Origin: Oscillospiraceae bacterium
GTDB lineage: Bacteria > Bacillota_A > Clostridia > Oscillospirales > Oscillospiraceae
Length of the DNA stretch: 16,197 nt
NCBI GenBank assembly: GCA_017537045.1
Contig: JAFYLN010000072.1
Span: forward strand, 1 to 16,197
Direction: 5' to 3'
Shown here piece by piece: positions 6,116 to 13,409 of the stretch. Below the pieces are notes generated by a model. It searched no databases. It was not told where the DNA came from and worked only from the letters and a program-made list of their open reading frames with translations. Position numbers and translations under genes: made by a program. The stretch's first letter is position 1; each line of letters starts with the position of its first letter.

Positions 6116-8314
6116 TTACAGGTGCAGGACTCTGTCCTTGATTTCCTGTGTTCTGCCCTGGTTCCAGTACTGGGTACCGATATAGCCGCAGGTACGGCGG
6201 GCAACGTTCATTTTGCTCTGGTCAGTATTGCCGCAGTTGGGGCACTTCCAGACCAGCTTACCGTCGTCCTCCTTGATCTCGATCTCACCGTCATAACCGC
6301 AGCACTGGCAGTAGTCGGACTTGGTGTTCAGCTCAGCATAGATGATGTTCTCATAGATGAACTGCATCACTTCCAGAACGGCATCGATGTTCTGCTGCAT
6401 ATTGGGAACTTCGATATAGCTGATGGCACCGCCGGGGGAAAGATGCTGGAACTGGGCTTCAAAGCTTAGCTTGGTAAAAGCGTCGATCTCCTCGGACACA
6501 TGGACATGGTAGGAATTGGTGATGTAGTTCTTGTCGGTAATGCCGGGAATAATGCCAAAGCGGTTCTGCAGGCACTTGGCAAACTTGTAGGTGGTGGATT
6601 CCAAGGGAGTGCCATACAGGGAGAAGTCGATGTTGGACTCTGCCTTCCACTTCTTGCAGCCCTCATTCATGGCATCCATGATCTGCAGGGCGAAGGGGGT
6701 CGCTTCGGGATCGGTATGAGACTTTCCGGTCATATACTTGACACACTCAAACAGGCCTGCATAGCCCAGAGAAATGGTGGAGTAGCCACCATAAAGGAGC
6801 TTATCGATGGGCTCGCCCTTTTCCAGACGGGCCAGGGCACCGTACTGCCACAGGATGGGTGCCGCATCGGACAGGGTACCCTTCAGACGCTCATGGCGGC
6901 ACAGCAGCGCCTGATGGCACAACTCCATGCGCTCCCAGAAGATTTCCCAGAATTTATTCACATCCCGGCCGGAGGACAGGGCAATATCGGGCAGGTTGAT
7001 GGTGACGACGCCCTGGTTAAAGCGACCGTAATACTTATGCTTGCCGGGCTCATAGTTGCCTGCATTGGCAATGTTACCCACACCGGCATCGGTGAAGCGG
7101 TCGGGGGTCAGGAAGGAGCGGCAGCCCATGCAGACGTAGACATCGCCCTTGAGCTCCAGCATCTTCTTTTCGGAGATATAATCGGGCACCATGCGCTTGG
7201 CGGTGCATTCGGCGGCGAGGCGGGTCAGATACCAGTAGGGCGTGCCCTCGCGGACATTGTCCTCTTCCAGCACATAGATCAGCTTGGGGAAGGCAGGGGT
7301 GATCCAGATACCTTTCTCATTCTTGACACCTTCGTAACGCTGGCGCAGGGTCTCCTCGATAATCATGGCGAGATCCTTCTTCTCCTGCTCATTGCGGGCT
7401 TCATTCAGGTACATGAAGACGGTGATGAAGGGAGCCTGACCGTTGGTGGTCATCAGAGTGACGACCTGATACTGGATGGTCTGGACGCCGCGACGGACTT
7501 CCTCACGCAGACGGTCTTCCACCACCTTGGAAATGCTTTCCTCGCTTGCGGTAATCCCGAAAGTTGCCATTTCCTTCTCGACGGTCTTGCGGATCTTTTC
7601 ACGGCTGACCTGCACAAAAGGCGCCAGATGGGTCAGGCTGATGGACTGGCCGCCATATTGGTTGGAAGCCACCTGGGCAATGATCTGGGTTGCGATGTTA
7701 CAGGCGGTGGAGAAAGAATGGGGCTTTTCGATCATGGTGCCGGAGATAACGGTACCGTTCTGGAGCATATCATCCAGATTCACCAGGTCACAGTTGTGCA
7801 TGTGCTGGGCAAAATAGTCGGAATCGTGGAAATGGATGATACCCTGATTGTGGGCATCCACGATCTCCTTGGGCAGCAGGATGCGGCTGGTAATATCCTT
7901 GGAAACTTCGCCTGCCATATAGTCACGCTGAACAGCATTGATCGTCGGATTCTTGTTGGCATTCTCCTGCTTGACTTCCTCGTTGTTGGATTCAATCAGG
8001 CTCAGAATACGGTCGTCGGTGGTGTTGGCCTGACGGGCAAGGGAACGGATGTAACGGTAAGTGATGTATTCCTTGGCAACTTCGAATGCGCCGTGAGCCA
8101 TGATGGATTTTTCCACCAGATCCTGAATCTCCTCCACGGCGGGGCTGCGTCCCATCTGCTCGCAGGCGATCAGTACATGCTCAGTGATACGCTGGATCTG
8201 CAGAGGGGTCATGCGGTATTTTTCATCCGCGGCAAGGTTTGCCTTGGTAATCGCCATTTCAATCTTGGAAATATCGAATTGGGCTTCTACACCATTTCTT
8301 TTAATTATCTTCAT
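6116..8314 (-). CDS. nrdD: Anaerobic (class III) ribonucleoside-triphosphate reductase
   Basis: NrdD reduces ribonucleoside triphosphates to deoxyribonucleotides without oxygen, using a glycyl radical installed by the radical-SAM activase NrdG. The 732-residue protein starts with an ATP-cone regulatory domain (KRNGVEAQFDISKI, through about residue 95). The catalytic barrel has HNCDLVNLDDML with Cys175, and VCMGCRSF with Cys395 and Cys398, matching the known radical and reductant cysteines. Near the C terminus is a four-Cys zinc site (YCQCCGYDG and KCPNCGN, about residues 668-695). The glycyl radical loop RRTCGYIG follows, predicted radical Gly710. AGGAGG at 8323-8328 fixes the start. nrdG normally follows nrdD but is absent here: the next gene downstream is the ECF operon beyond a terminator. 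Control by NrdR is clear from the upstream boxes. Confidence 0.97.
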   Translation of the reverse strand: MKIIKRNGVEAQFDISKIEMAITKANLAADEKYRMTPLQIQRITEHVLIACEQMGRSPAVEEIQDLVEKSIMAHGAFEVAKEYITYRYIRSLARQANTTDDRILSLIESNNEEVKQENANKNPTINAVQRDYMAGEVSKDITSRILLPKEIVDAHNQGIIHFHDSDYFAQHMHNCDLVNLDDMLQNGTVISGTMIEKPHSFSTACNIATQIIAQVASNQYGGQSISLTHLAPFVQVSREKIRKTVEKEMATFGITASEESISKVVEDRLREEVRRGVQTIQYQVVTLMTTNGQAPFITVFMYLNEARNEQEKKDLAMIIEETLRQRYEGVKNEKGIWITPAFPKLIYVLEEDNVREGTPYWYLTRLAAECTAKRMVPDYISEKKMLELKGDVYVCMGCRSFLTPDRFTDAGVGNIANAGNYEPGKHKYYGRFNQGVVTINLPDIALSSGRDVNKFWEIFWERMELCHQALLCRHERLKGTLSDAAPILWQYGALARLEKGEPIDKLLYGGYSTISLGYAGLFECVKYMTGKSHTDPEATPFALQIMDAMNEGCKKWKAESNIDFSLYGTPLESTTYKFAKCLQNRFGIIPGITDKNYITNSYHVHVSEEIDAFTKLSFEAQFQHLSPGGAISYIEVPNMQQNIDAVLEVMQFIYENIIYAELNTKSDYCQCCGYDGEIEIKEDDGKLVWKCPNCGNTDQSKMNVARRTCGYIGTQYWNQGRTQEIKDRVLHL

Positions 8315-8357
8315 TCGGGTTTCCTCCTGTGTGCGAAGTCACTTTCGTGCAGGGTTT

Positions 8358-8385
8358 ATTATACTAGATATTGTGGTTTTGTCAA
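8358..8385 (-). promoter_or_regulatory. Promoter of nrdD
   Basis: On the minus strand TTGACA (8380-8385) and TATAAT (8358-8363) are both perfect consensus hexamers, with a 16-bp spacer. NrdR box 1 covers most of the spacer and part of the -10 element, so bound NrdR would block polymerase. Confidence 0.88.
8361..8376. promoter_or_regulatory. NrdR box 1
   Basis: ATACTAGATATTGTGG fits the 16-bp NrdR consensus acaCwAtATaTwGtgt at the core positions. It overlaps the -10 element and spacer of the nrdD promoter. NrdR is the zinc-finger/ATP-cone repressor of ribonucleotide reductase genes. Confidence 0.85.
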
Positions 8386-8392
8386 CACCAAA

Positions 8393-8408
8393 ACACAAAA
8401 TATAGTAT
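8393..8408. promoter_or_regulatory. NrdR box 2
   Basis: ACACAAAATATAGTAT fits the same NrdR consensus. It starts 32 bp from the start of box 1, leaving a 16-bp linker. This is three helical turns, the standard phasing of paired NrdR boxes, and places box 2 just upstream of the -35 hexamer. Confidence 0.85.
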
Positions 8409-8510
8409 GTCATTTTGTAACCATCTAAAAGTTTCGTTTTTCCGCCTCCCTGCCTTTTCCTTTGAATCCCGGAAAAGTTTCAAAAAGGCATGCTGAAATA
8501 AAAAATAGAT

Positions 8511-8539
8511 TTGAAAGTGAAACAAAAATATAGTATAAT
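8511..8539 (+). promoter_or_regulatory. Promoter of galM
   Basis: TTGAAA (8511-8516) and TATAAT (8534-8539) are separated by exactly 17 bp. Transcription would start near 8546, about 57 nt before the galM ATG. No operator is obvious. Confidence 0.8.
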
Positions 8540-8602
8540 CATGGTGAAGATATAAATTCCCAAAAATCCCCTTTTTGTTTCAAAAATGAAAGGAGCGTTG
8601 TT

Positions 8603-9622
8603 ATGAAAACATCTTTCGGCACACTTGCAACCGGCGAAGAGGCTTTTGCGTACACCATATCCTGTGGCAGGCTGACTGCCACTGTGACCGATTTCGGCGC
8701 ACATCTTGTGTCGCTGCTTGTTCCGGACAAAAACGGCCATGTGGCAGATGTGGTACTGGGCTTTGACGATGCAGAAGGCTACCGCACCGGCAACGGCGGC
8801 TATCTGGGTGCCACCGTCGGCCGCAATGCCAACCGCATTGCCGGCTCTTCTTTCCTGCTGAATGACACCAGAATCCGGCTCTACGCCAATGAGGGACGCA
8901 ACAATCTGCACAGCGGCTCCAACGGTTTCCATCTGCGGATGTGGAATGTGGTGCAGCATACGGAAAACGCTATCACGTTGCAGCTTATCAGTCCCAAGGG
9001 CGATCAGGGTTTCCCCGGCAACGCCGTAATCCGCGTGACCTATTCTCTGGAAGCTGACCGCGGCCTGCACATCCGGTACGATGCAGTGGCTGACAGGGAC
9101 ACGGTCTTTAACATGACCAACCACAGCTATTTCAATCTGGCAGGCCATCAGAACACCGATGGTGCCATCCATCAGGAGCTGATCATTCCCGGCCGCTGGT
9201 TCAACCCTGATGATGCCGCCAACATCCCCACCGGTGAGCTGCGCAAGGTTGAGGGCACACCCTTCGATTTCCGCGAGGGAAAGGCCATCAGCCGCGATAT
9301 TGGCGAGGACTATGAATCCCTGAAGCTGCAGGGTGGCTACGACCACAATTTTGAGGTTTTCTGCAATCCCTGCGCGATTCTGACCGACCCCGCATCAGGC
9401 CGTTCCATGGCTGTCCATACGGATTGCCCCGGCATTCAGGTCTATGCCGGCAATTTCCTGAACGAGACCGGCAAGAGCGGGGTTACATACGGCAAGCGCA
9501 CCGGCATTGCGCTGGAGACCCAGTTCTATCCCGATTCCGTGAACCATCCCGAATGGCCCCAGCCCTTTACCAAGGCAGGCCAGCATTACCGGAGCGAGAC
9601 GGTTTACAAATTCAGCTGGTAA
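8603..9622 (+). CDS. galM: Aldose 1-epimerase (mutarotase)
   Basis: GalM interconverts the alpha and beta anomers of galactose and glucose, feeding the Leloir pathway in the cytoplasm. The 339-residue length is typical. Family motifs appear in order: GRNANRI (73-79), NNLHSG (100-105, substrate-binding His103), TNHSYFNLAGH (172-182, catalytic acid His174), YDHNFEV (246-252, Asp247), and ALETQFYPDSVNHPEWP (303-319, catalytic base Glu305). AAGGAG sits 8 nt before the ATG. It is a single gene here: no galK, galT or galE is in the window. No strong intrinsic terminator follows; the next feature is the repeat copy B, which begins 3 nt past the stop codon. Confidence 0.96.
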   Translation: MKTSFGTLATGEEAFAYTISCGRLTATVTDFGAHLVSLLVPDKNGHVADVVLGFDDAEGYRTGNGGYLGATVGRNANRIAGSSFLLNDTRIRLYANEGRNNLHSGSNGFHLRMWNVVQHTENAITLQLISPKGDQGFPGNAVIRVTYSLEADRGLHIRYDAVADRDTVFNMTNHSYFNLAGHQNTDGAIHQELIIPGRWFNPDDAANIPTGELRKVEGTPFDFREGKAISRDIGEDYESLKLQGGYDHNFEVFCNPCAILTDPASGRSMAVHTDCPGIQVYAGNFLNETGKSGVTYGKRTGIALETQFYPDSVNHPEWPQPFTKAGQHYRSETVYKFSW

Positions 9623-9625
9623 CTA

Positions 9626-9805
9626 CAAATTTCTGTTTATCGCACTGTTTCGATTGTGAATGTAGGGGCGGCTATTAGCCGCCCGCGCAGCAGAATGTTT
9701 CGTATTTGCATTGATTTTCGGCGAATCCGTAACATTGTACCGCCGGGCGGCGGGTCGCCGCCCCTACGTTATCCACGGCACACAGCGCGGCAAACATCAA
9801 TTTGA
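9626..9805. repeat. Full-length palindromic intergenic repeat, copy B
   Basis: About 180 bp, homologous along its length to 5881-6061 and in the same orientation. The core (9662-9767) has the outer inverted repeat GTAGGGGCGGC / GCCGCCCCTAC. Terminal hairpins are GGGCGGCT-ATT-AGCCGCCC (9666-9684) and GGGCGGCG-GGT-CGCCGCCC (9745-9763). Loops and inner stem pairs differ from copy A, but the stems remain perfectly paired. The rest of the 9623-9857 gap has only the hairpin at 9827-9852. Confidence 0.82.
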
Positions 9806-9826
9806 ATTTCACTTTTCTAAGATCAC

Positions 9827-9852
9827 AGCGGCACTTCTTTCGAAGTGCCGCT
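9827..9852. terminator. Hairpin at the 3' end of the second anti-sigma gene
   Basis: A perfect 11-bp stem AGCGGCACTTC / GAAGTGCCGCT has a TTTC loop (GAAA tetraloop on the minus strand). It begins 5 nt past the stop codon of the minus-strand gene. The T tract is weak on both strands, so termination may be modest or the hairpin may mainly protect the mRNA end. Confidence 0.6.
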
Positions 9853-9857
9853 TCTTG

Positions 9858-11531
9858 TTATGGGTATGCCGTCATGAGGGTGATGCCGTCTGCGCTCATG
9901 TAGACGCAGAGCTGCTTGTCATCGTCCTGAGAAAAACTGAAAACCACTTTCCAAACATCTGCGCCCTCATCGTAGTACGCCTTTGCAAGATTGTATTCAT
10001 CTCCCTCGCGGTATGCCGGATGCTCTGTAATGACCGCCTCAGCGCGGGCAATATCCACAGCCGCATCCACGGAGGTAACTGTCTGCGCCGCAGTATTCCG
10101 GAAGCCGGAGGTTTTTGCGTTTTCACTGTAGCAGGCCTGATCATCGACCCAGGAGAAGCTCACAGGCTTGCTGACGTTCTGGGCGCGGATCATCCGTTCG
10201 ATCTCTTCCGGCGCAGTATCGTAAATCTCAAGCATGTAGGTGGTTTCCTGCTGCTTATTCTCCGCATCCTTTTCTGTTTTTACGGTGTGCTCATAGCCGG
10301 TCAGGTTTCCGGCTTCGTCGAACCGGTAGATATTTTCATCGTAGTTGTAATCCCAGATGGGATTCCTCTCGTTGAGTTCTTCAAGTTCCTCGGGCGTAAG
10401 GAGCGTTTCATCAATGAAATCATGGTAGTTAATGATGTAGACCGTACTGCCATCGTCCCAGACTTCGCCCAGCGTGGGTGTCGTGACATCCGATCTAAGG
10501 TAGAAGCCGTAGGCAACATCATCGCCCTCCACATAGGATGCCCGCTCCCATCCGCTGATCTTCGTCAGTGCTTCGTCTTCCCATTCTATCGTATAGCCGA
10601 TGCCGTCCCGGCACAGGTGTCCGCCGCCGTAGGTTTCAATATACTGTCCGTTTTCATCATAGTAGCGGGTCACCTGCAGGAAATCCTCGCCATTTTTCCA
10701 GGTTTCCTCTGTATAGTAGACATAGCCCAGTTCCTGCTGCAGCTTCATGTCATGAGGATAACGGGTTTCCTTGAAGTGCAGGATCTCCTGCTCATAGCGG
10801 CTCTTTACCGCATCGTTGCACTTTTGGATATAGCTGTCCATATCATCGGAGAAAATACGGAATTTTGCATAAAATTTCTGCGCTTCCACCGTTCCGTCCT
10901 GCGCCGTGTAGGTAAAGGGGATACCCAGACGGTAGCTGCCCGGCAGAAGCTCCCCGTGGCTGGTTCCCCAGTCTACATGCCAGCGGTGCTCGGACTGTTT
11001 TTCGATTTGCACCTGTTCTGCCGCGGGAATCGAAGCCTCTATGGGTTCATAACCGCTGCCGTTCCACTGTTCCAGCCACCATGCGCCATCCATGGTCAGC
11101 GTGCCTGTTCTTTCCGCGCTGCCATATTCCCAGCAGTTGACTGTCATCCCCGTCGCAGCAGCATCTACCGTATCGATATGGAGCATCCAGTTGGACACTT
11201 CCCAATAGTAGGCAACGCCGCCTGTCAAAAGCTCCGTGTCATAGCCGGAATACTGTCCCTCTTTCGGTTTTTCAAGGCCTGCAAGCCAATCCTCAAGCTG
11301 GGTGCCAGAAGCCGCCATAACGGTCAGGGACAATGCAGAGATTAAAATTGCTGCGATCAGCGCCTTGCGGATCAGGCCGCCGCGGAGTTTTCGCACCTTG
11401 GGTCTTCCCTGTGCCCGCACTTTTTCCAGCGCCAGCTCCTTGACGCGGGTTTCGGAAACGGTGGTATAGGGCAATACCCGGATAGGGACTTCCTGAAGAT
11501 CGTCCAGAAGGTTAGAAATATTCAGTTCCAT
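9858..11531 (-). CDS. Membrane anti-sigma-like protein with large extracytoplasmic sensor
   Basis: I place the start at ATG 11531, preceded by AGGAGG at 11539-11544, giving 557 residues. A longer reading from 11759 would add 76 low-complexity residues translated out of frame over the sigma gene. The protein has a basic cytoplasmic N terminus (about 1-54), one transmembrane helix (about 55-74, IRKALIAAILISALSLTVMA) and roughly 480 residues outside. Residues about 108-220 look like a bacterial Ig-like domain (DGAWWLEQWNGSGYEPIEAS, ending GSYRLGIPFTY). The last 70 residues (VDIARAEAVITEHPAY, later VWKVVFSF and VYMSADG) resemble a PepSY-like fold. These domain names are by eye. The gene starts 14 nt after the ECF sigma gene, so it is probably its membrane-bound regulator. 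Confidence 0.8.
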   Translation of the reverse strand: MELNISNLLDDLQEVPIRVLPYTTVSETRVKELALEKVRAQGRPKVRKLRGGLIRKALIAAILISALSLTVMAASGTQLEDWLAGLEKPKEGQYSGYDTELLTGGVAYYWEVSNWMLHIDTVDAAATGMTVNCWEYGSAERTGTLTMDGAWWLEQWNGSGYEPIEASIPAAEQVQIEKQSEHRWHVDWGTSHGELLPGSYRLGIPFTYTAQDGTVEAQKFYAKFRIFSDDMDSYIQKCNDAVKSRYEQEILHFKETRYPHDMKLQQELGYVYYTEETWKNGEDFLQVTRYYDENGQYIETYGGGHLCRDGIGYTIEWEDEALTKISGWERASYVEGDDVAYGFYLRSDVTTPTLGEVWDDGSTVYIINYHDFIDETLLTPEELEELNERNPIWDYNYDENIYRFDEAGNLTGYEHTVKTEKDAENKQQETTYMLEIYDTAPEEIERMIRAQNVSKPVSFSWVDDQACYSENAKTSGFRNTAAQTVTSVDAAVDIARAEAVITEHPAYREGDEYNLAKAYYDEGADVWKVVFSFSQDDDKQLCVYMSADGITLMTAYP

Positions 11532-11538
11532 AGGATAG

Positions 11539-11544
11539 CCTCCT
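11539..11544 (-). promoter_or_regulatory. Ribosome binding site setting the start of the second anti-sigma gene
   Basis: A perfect AGGAGG on the minus strand lies 7 nt before ATG 11531, straddling the gap just after the sigma gene. It supports the 557-residue reading over the longer open frame. Confidence 0.85.
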
Positions 11545-11545
11545 T

Positions 11546-12085
11546 TCAAGTCAGGTAGCGGATCAGGGATGCTTTCAGCTTCTGCCGCCCCCGTCGCAAT
11601 TTCGTTTTTACAGTGGAGATGTTGATACCCGTTTCTGCCGCGATCTCTTCCTGAGTCTGGTAGTAATAGTAAAACCGCAGGAAGATTTCCCTGTCCGGCT
11701 GGGGCAAACGGGACACCGCCTTTTTTACCGCTTCTGCCAGTTCCTTTTTCTGCGCGCAATGTTCGGGGGTTAGTTCCTCAATGACCAGGATGCCCCCGTC
11801 CAGCGGCACCTCCTGACCCAGCTGGCGCAGTTTGTTCTTTGCCTTGTTGCGGGCTACCGTTCCGAGAAAGCCTTTTACACTGTGAACCGATTCTGCATGG
11901 CACCACAGGGAGAAGAACACATCGGATGCAACCTCTTCAATATCCGCAGCATCCATAGACGTGCCGATCACATTAAAAATCACAGTGGACACATAAGGCG
12001 TGTATTTATGTATGAAATAGCATAGCGCGTCCTCTGAACCTGCGCGCAGCTGCGTCAAAGCTTTTATTTCTGTCAAGCCTGTCAC
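11546..12085 (-). CDS. ECF-type RNA polymerase sigma factor (second)
   Basis: The protein is up to 179 residues long and has ECF sigma architecture. Region 2 is around AADIEEVASDVFFSLWCHAE (residues about 46-65), with GFLGTVARNKAKNKLRQL following. Region 4 is DREIFLRFYYYYQTQEEIAA then INISTVKTKLRRGRQKLK, a clear helix-turn-helix. The start is uncertain: GTG at 12085 has almost no spacing from GGAAG, while the in-frame TTG at 12076 has AAGGTG about 6 nt upstream and would give 176 residues. It heads an operon with the large anti-sigma-like gene. It differs clearly from the sigma factor at 5238-5738, so the two are not a recent duplication. Confidence 0.9.
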   Translation of the reverse strand: MTGLTEIKALTQLRAGSEDALCYFIHKYTPYVSTVIFNVIGTSMDAADIEEVASDVFFSLWCHAESVHSVKGFLGTVARNKAKNKLRQLGQEVPLDGGILVIEELTPEHCAQKKELAEAVKKAVSRLPQPDREIFLRFYYYYQTQEEIAAETGINISTVKTKLRRGRQKLKASLIRYLT

Positions 12086-12254
12086 CTTCCATTCTGCTTT
12101 CCATGAAGCACTTGTACCTATAATAACACATTTTTCCGGCAGAAAGTTTCACTTTTTTCTGCGATGCATTTGATGTATCACCTCCTGACGGCTTTTGCAT
12201 AAACTGTCCTATGAGCGATTTGCTTGCCCTTATTTCTCATCAGGAGGTATCAAC

Positions 12255-12851
12255 ATGTCTGAACAATGTATGGACTCCCTGCGCTGCGATCCCAACGACC
12301 TGCGGCAGGCCATGTCCGTTCACACCCGCAAAATTACCGATTCCTGCCGGGACAAAGACTGCATTGAAGATCTGCGGGTCTATCTGACCACCGGTTCCCA
12401 GTCTATTCTGGATAACTGCACCGGTGCAAAGGTGCGGTGCGCCGAGCTTCTGTATGCAGCCATTGAAGTGGAGCCTGTGGCTTTCGACCGCAACCACTAT
12501 TGCATTGACGTTACATTCTACTATCAGATTCTGGCCGATGCCACCGTCGGCCACAACCGCCCCGCTGCTCTGAACGGCCTTGCCGTATTCTCCAAGCGGG
12601 CTGTGCTCTGTGGTGAAGACAGCCGCGCCCACATTTTCCGCAGCGATACGGTTCTGGGCGGTGCCGACGGCTTCACCCGCTACTATGCCAACCGTCCCAC
12701 TGCCGTGGTGGAGGTCACTGACACCAATTCGCAAAACGCAAAACCAACCCATATCTCCAAAAATGCATCCATATGTAGGGTCACCCCTCACAAATGGATG
12801 CATTTTCTATTTCAAAGAATTGCCATATTTTTAGTACGTAATAGTTTTTGA
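12255..12851 (+). CDS. Conserved-looking hypothetical protein, probably 3'-truncated
   Basis: ATG at 12255 follows a strong TCAGGAGG site (12240-12247), giving 198 residues. Residues 1-156 look like a real folded protein rich in Cys (CMDSLRCDP, DSCRDKDC, NCTGAKVRC) with beta-type segments RNHYCIDVTFYYQILADA and GLAVFSKRAVLCGE. I recall similar longer hypothetical proteins in Clostridia, continuing past VVEVTD, but this is unsearched memory. After Asp156 (about 12722) the reading changes to NSQNAKPTHISKNAS and runs through the stem-loop at 12760-12806 and into AT-rich DNA. It is therefore likely that the original C terminus was lost when the island to the right was inserted. Function unknown. 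Whether the remnant is functional cannot be told. Confidence 0.65.
   Translation: MSEQCMDSLRCDPNDLRQAMSVHTRKITDSCRDKDCIEDLRVYLTTGSQSILDNCTGAKVRCAELLYAAIEVEPVAFDRNHYCIDVTFYYQILADATVGHNRPAALNGLAVFSKRAVLCGEDSRAHIFRSDTVLGGADGFTRYYANRPTAVVEVTDTNSQNAKPTHISKNASICRVTPHKWMHFLFQRIAIFLVRNSF
12760..12806. terminator. Terminator-like stem-loop at the left edge of the island
   Basis: A perfect 13-bp stem AAAATGCATCCAT / ATGGATGCATTTT encloses 21 nt that hold a further small AGGG/CCCT hairpin. On the minus strand it is followed by TTTTT and lies 24 nt past the stop of the small nuclease-like gene, so it probably ends the fic operon. The plus-strand truncated ORF reads straight through it. Confidence 0.7.
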
Positions 12852-13391
12852 TTCCACAAGAGTACCACGCCGATAATACTCAAGTAATATTTCACGCTCT
12901 GAATACTTGATTTCGTAATATACTCCTAATACATATCTGCATACATATTCTGGCAAGGTATGACCGTCAAATGACCAAATACCATCGTAGGAATTCTTTG
13001 TTAGGGCTATTAATCGTTCTCTGTCCGCATTCTTTGCATTTGGGCGTTGAGATGATTTCTTCATTTCAATTGCAATAAGATTATCTTGCTGGACATGTTG
13101 ACCTCTGCTATGCAGTATCAAATCACAATTAATTGTAACAACAGTTTCATTTTCACCCTGTATGGTTTTCTTGATGTTTTTGAGTTTTCCGCCCTTATTT
13201 CGGTTATATTCAACATCGGTATAATATCCCTGATAGGCAGGATCGTCAGCAATCTTATCATGTATGTGCAGCATAAGCGCGCCACACAATGTACGTTCAG
13301 AAACTCTGCTTTCAAATAAGGACAAATCATCGTTGATTAAAACACGATTAGCATCTTCAAACAAGGTGACCAGTTCTTCATATGACTTCAT
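12831..13391 (-). CDS. Small PD-(D/E)XK nuclease-like protein
   Basis: This 186-residue protein carries the spacing of a PD-(D/E)XK nuclease core: Glu32 in an N-terminal helix (SERTLCGALMLHI), a first strand YYTDVEYNR (56-64), Asp90 in INCDLILHSRG, and Glu109-x-Lys111 in NLIAIEMKK. Basic residues follow (SSQRPNAKNADRERLIALT), then an alternating beta segment (YVCRYVLGVYYEIKYSERE) to the C terminus. I cannot assign a named family. The start has a GAGGGAAG site a few nt upstream. It lies 18 nt behind the fic gene and is surely cotranscribed with it. The role is inferred: DNA or RNA cleavage in a defence or toxin setting. An inactive nuclease fold with another role is possible. Confidence 0.72.
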   Translation of the reverse strand: MKSYEELVTLFEDANRVLINDDLSLFESRVSERTLCGALMLHIHDKIADDPAYQGYYTDVEYNRNKGGKLKNIKKTIQGENETVVTINCDLILHSRGQHVQQDNLIAIEMKKSSQRPNAKNADRERLIALTKNSYDGIWSFDGHTLPEYVCRYVLGVYYEIKYSEREILLEYYRRGTLVESKTITY

Positions 13392-13409
13392 ATATCTTCC
13401 CTCTTTTTG

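Noticed and set aside
6500..8428. 642-codon plus-strand open frame opposite nrdD
   Set aside because: Antisense shadow of nrdD. It is rich in Gly/Leu/Val/His with no recognisable domain, and it runs into the NrdR boxes and nrdD promoter.
5881..9805. Palindromic repeats as a CRISPR array
   Set aside because: Copies are single, about 3.7 kb apart, 180 bp long with internal hairpins, and have no regularly spaced short repeats or spacers.
9711..11345. 544-codon plus-strand open frame starting inside repeat copy B
   Set aside because: It begins within the repeat and is opposite the anti-sigma-like gene, with no ribosome binding site and no family features.
11532..11759. N-terminal extension of the second anti-sigma gene
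   Set aside because: The added 76 residues overlap the sigma gene in another frame and are low complexity. AGGAGG at 11539-11544 clearly selects ATG 11531.
12149..12169. Six-residue leader peptide (MHRRKK) on the minus strand upstream of the second ECF sigma gene, with AGGAGGTGAT at 12177-12186
   Set aside because: The spacing from AGGAGG to ATG is 11 nt, too long for a strong site. No attenuator structure follows, and the AGGAGG may only be the complement of the opposite-strand site.
12240..12803. 187-codon minus-strand open frame opposite the 12255 gene
   Set aside because: The plus-strand frame has a strong ribosome binding site and sensible folded-protein content, while this one lacks both and crosses the stem-loop at 12760-12806.
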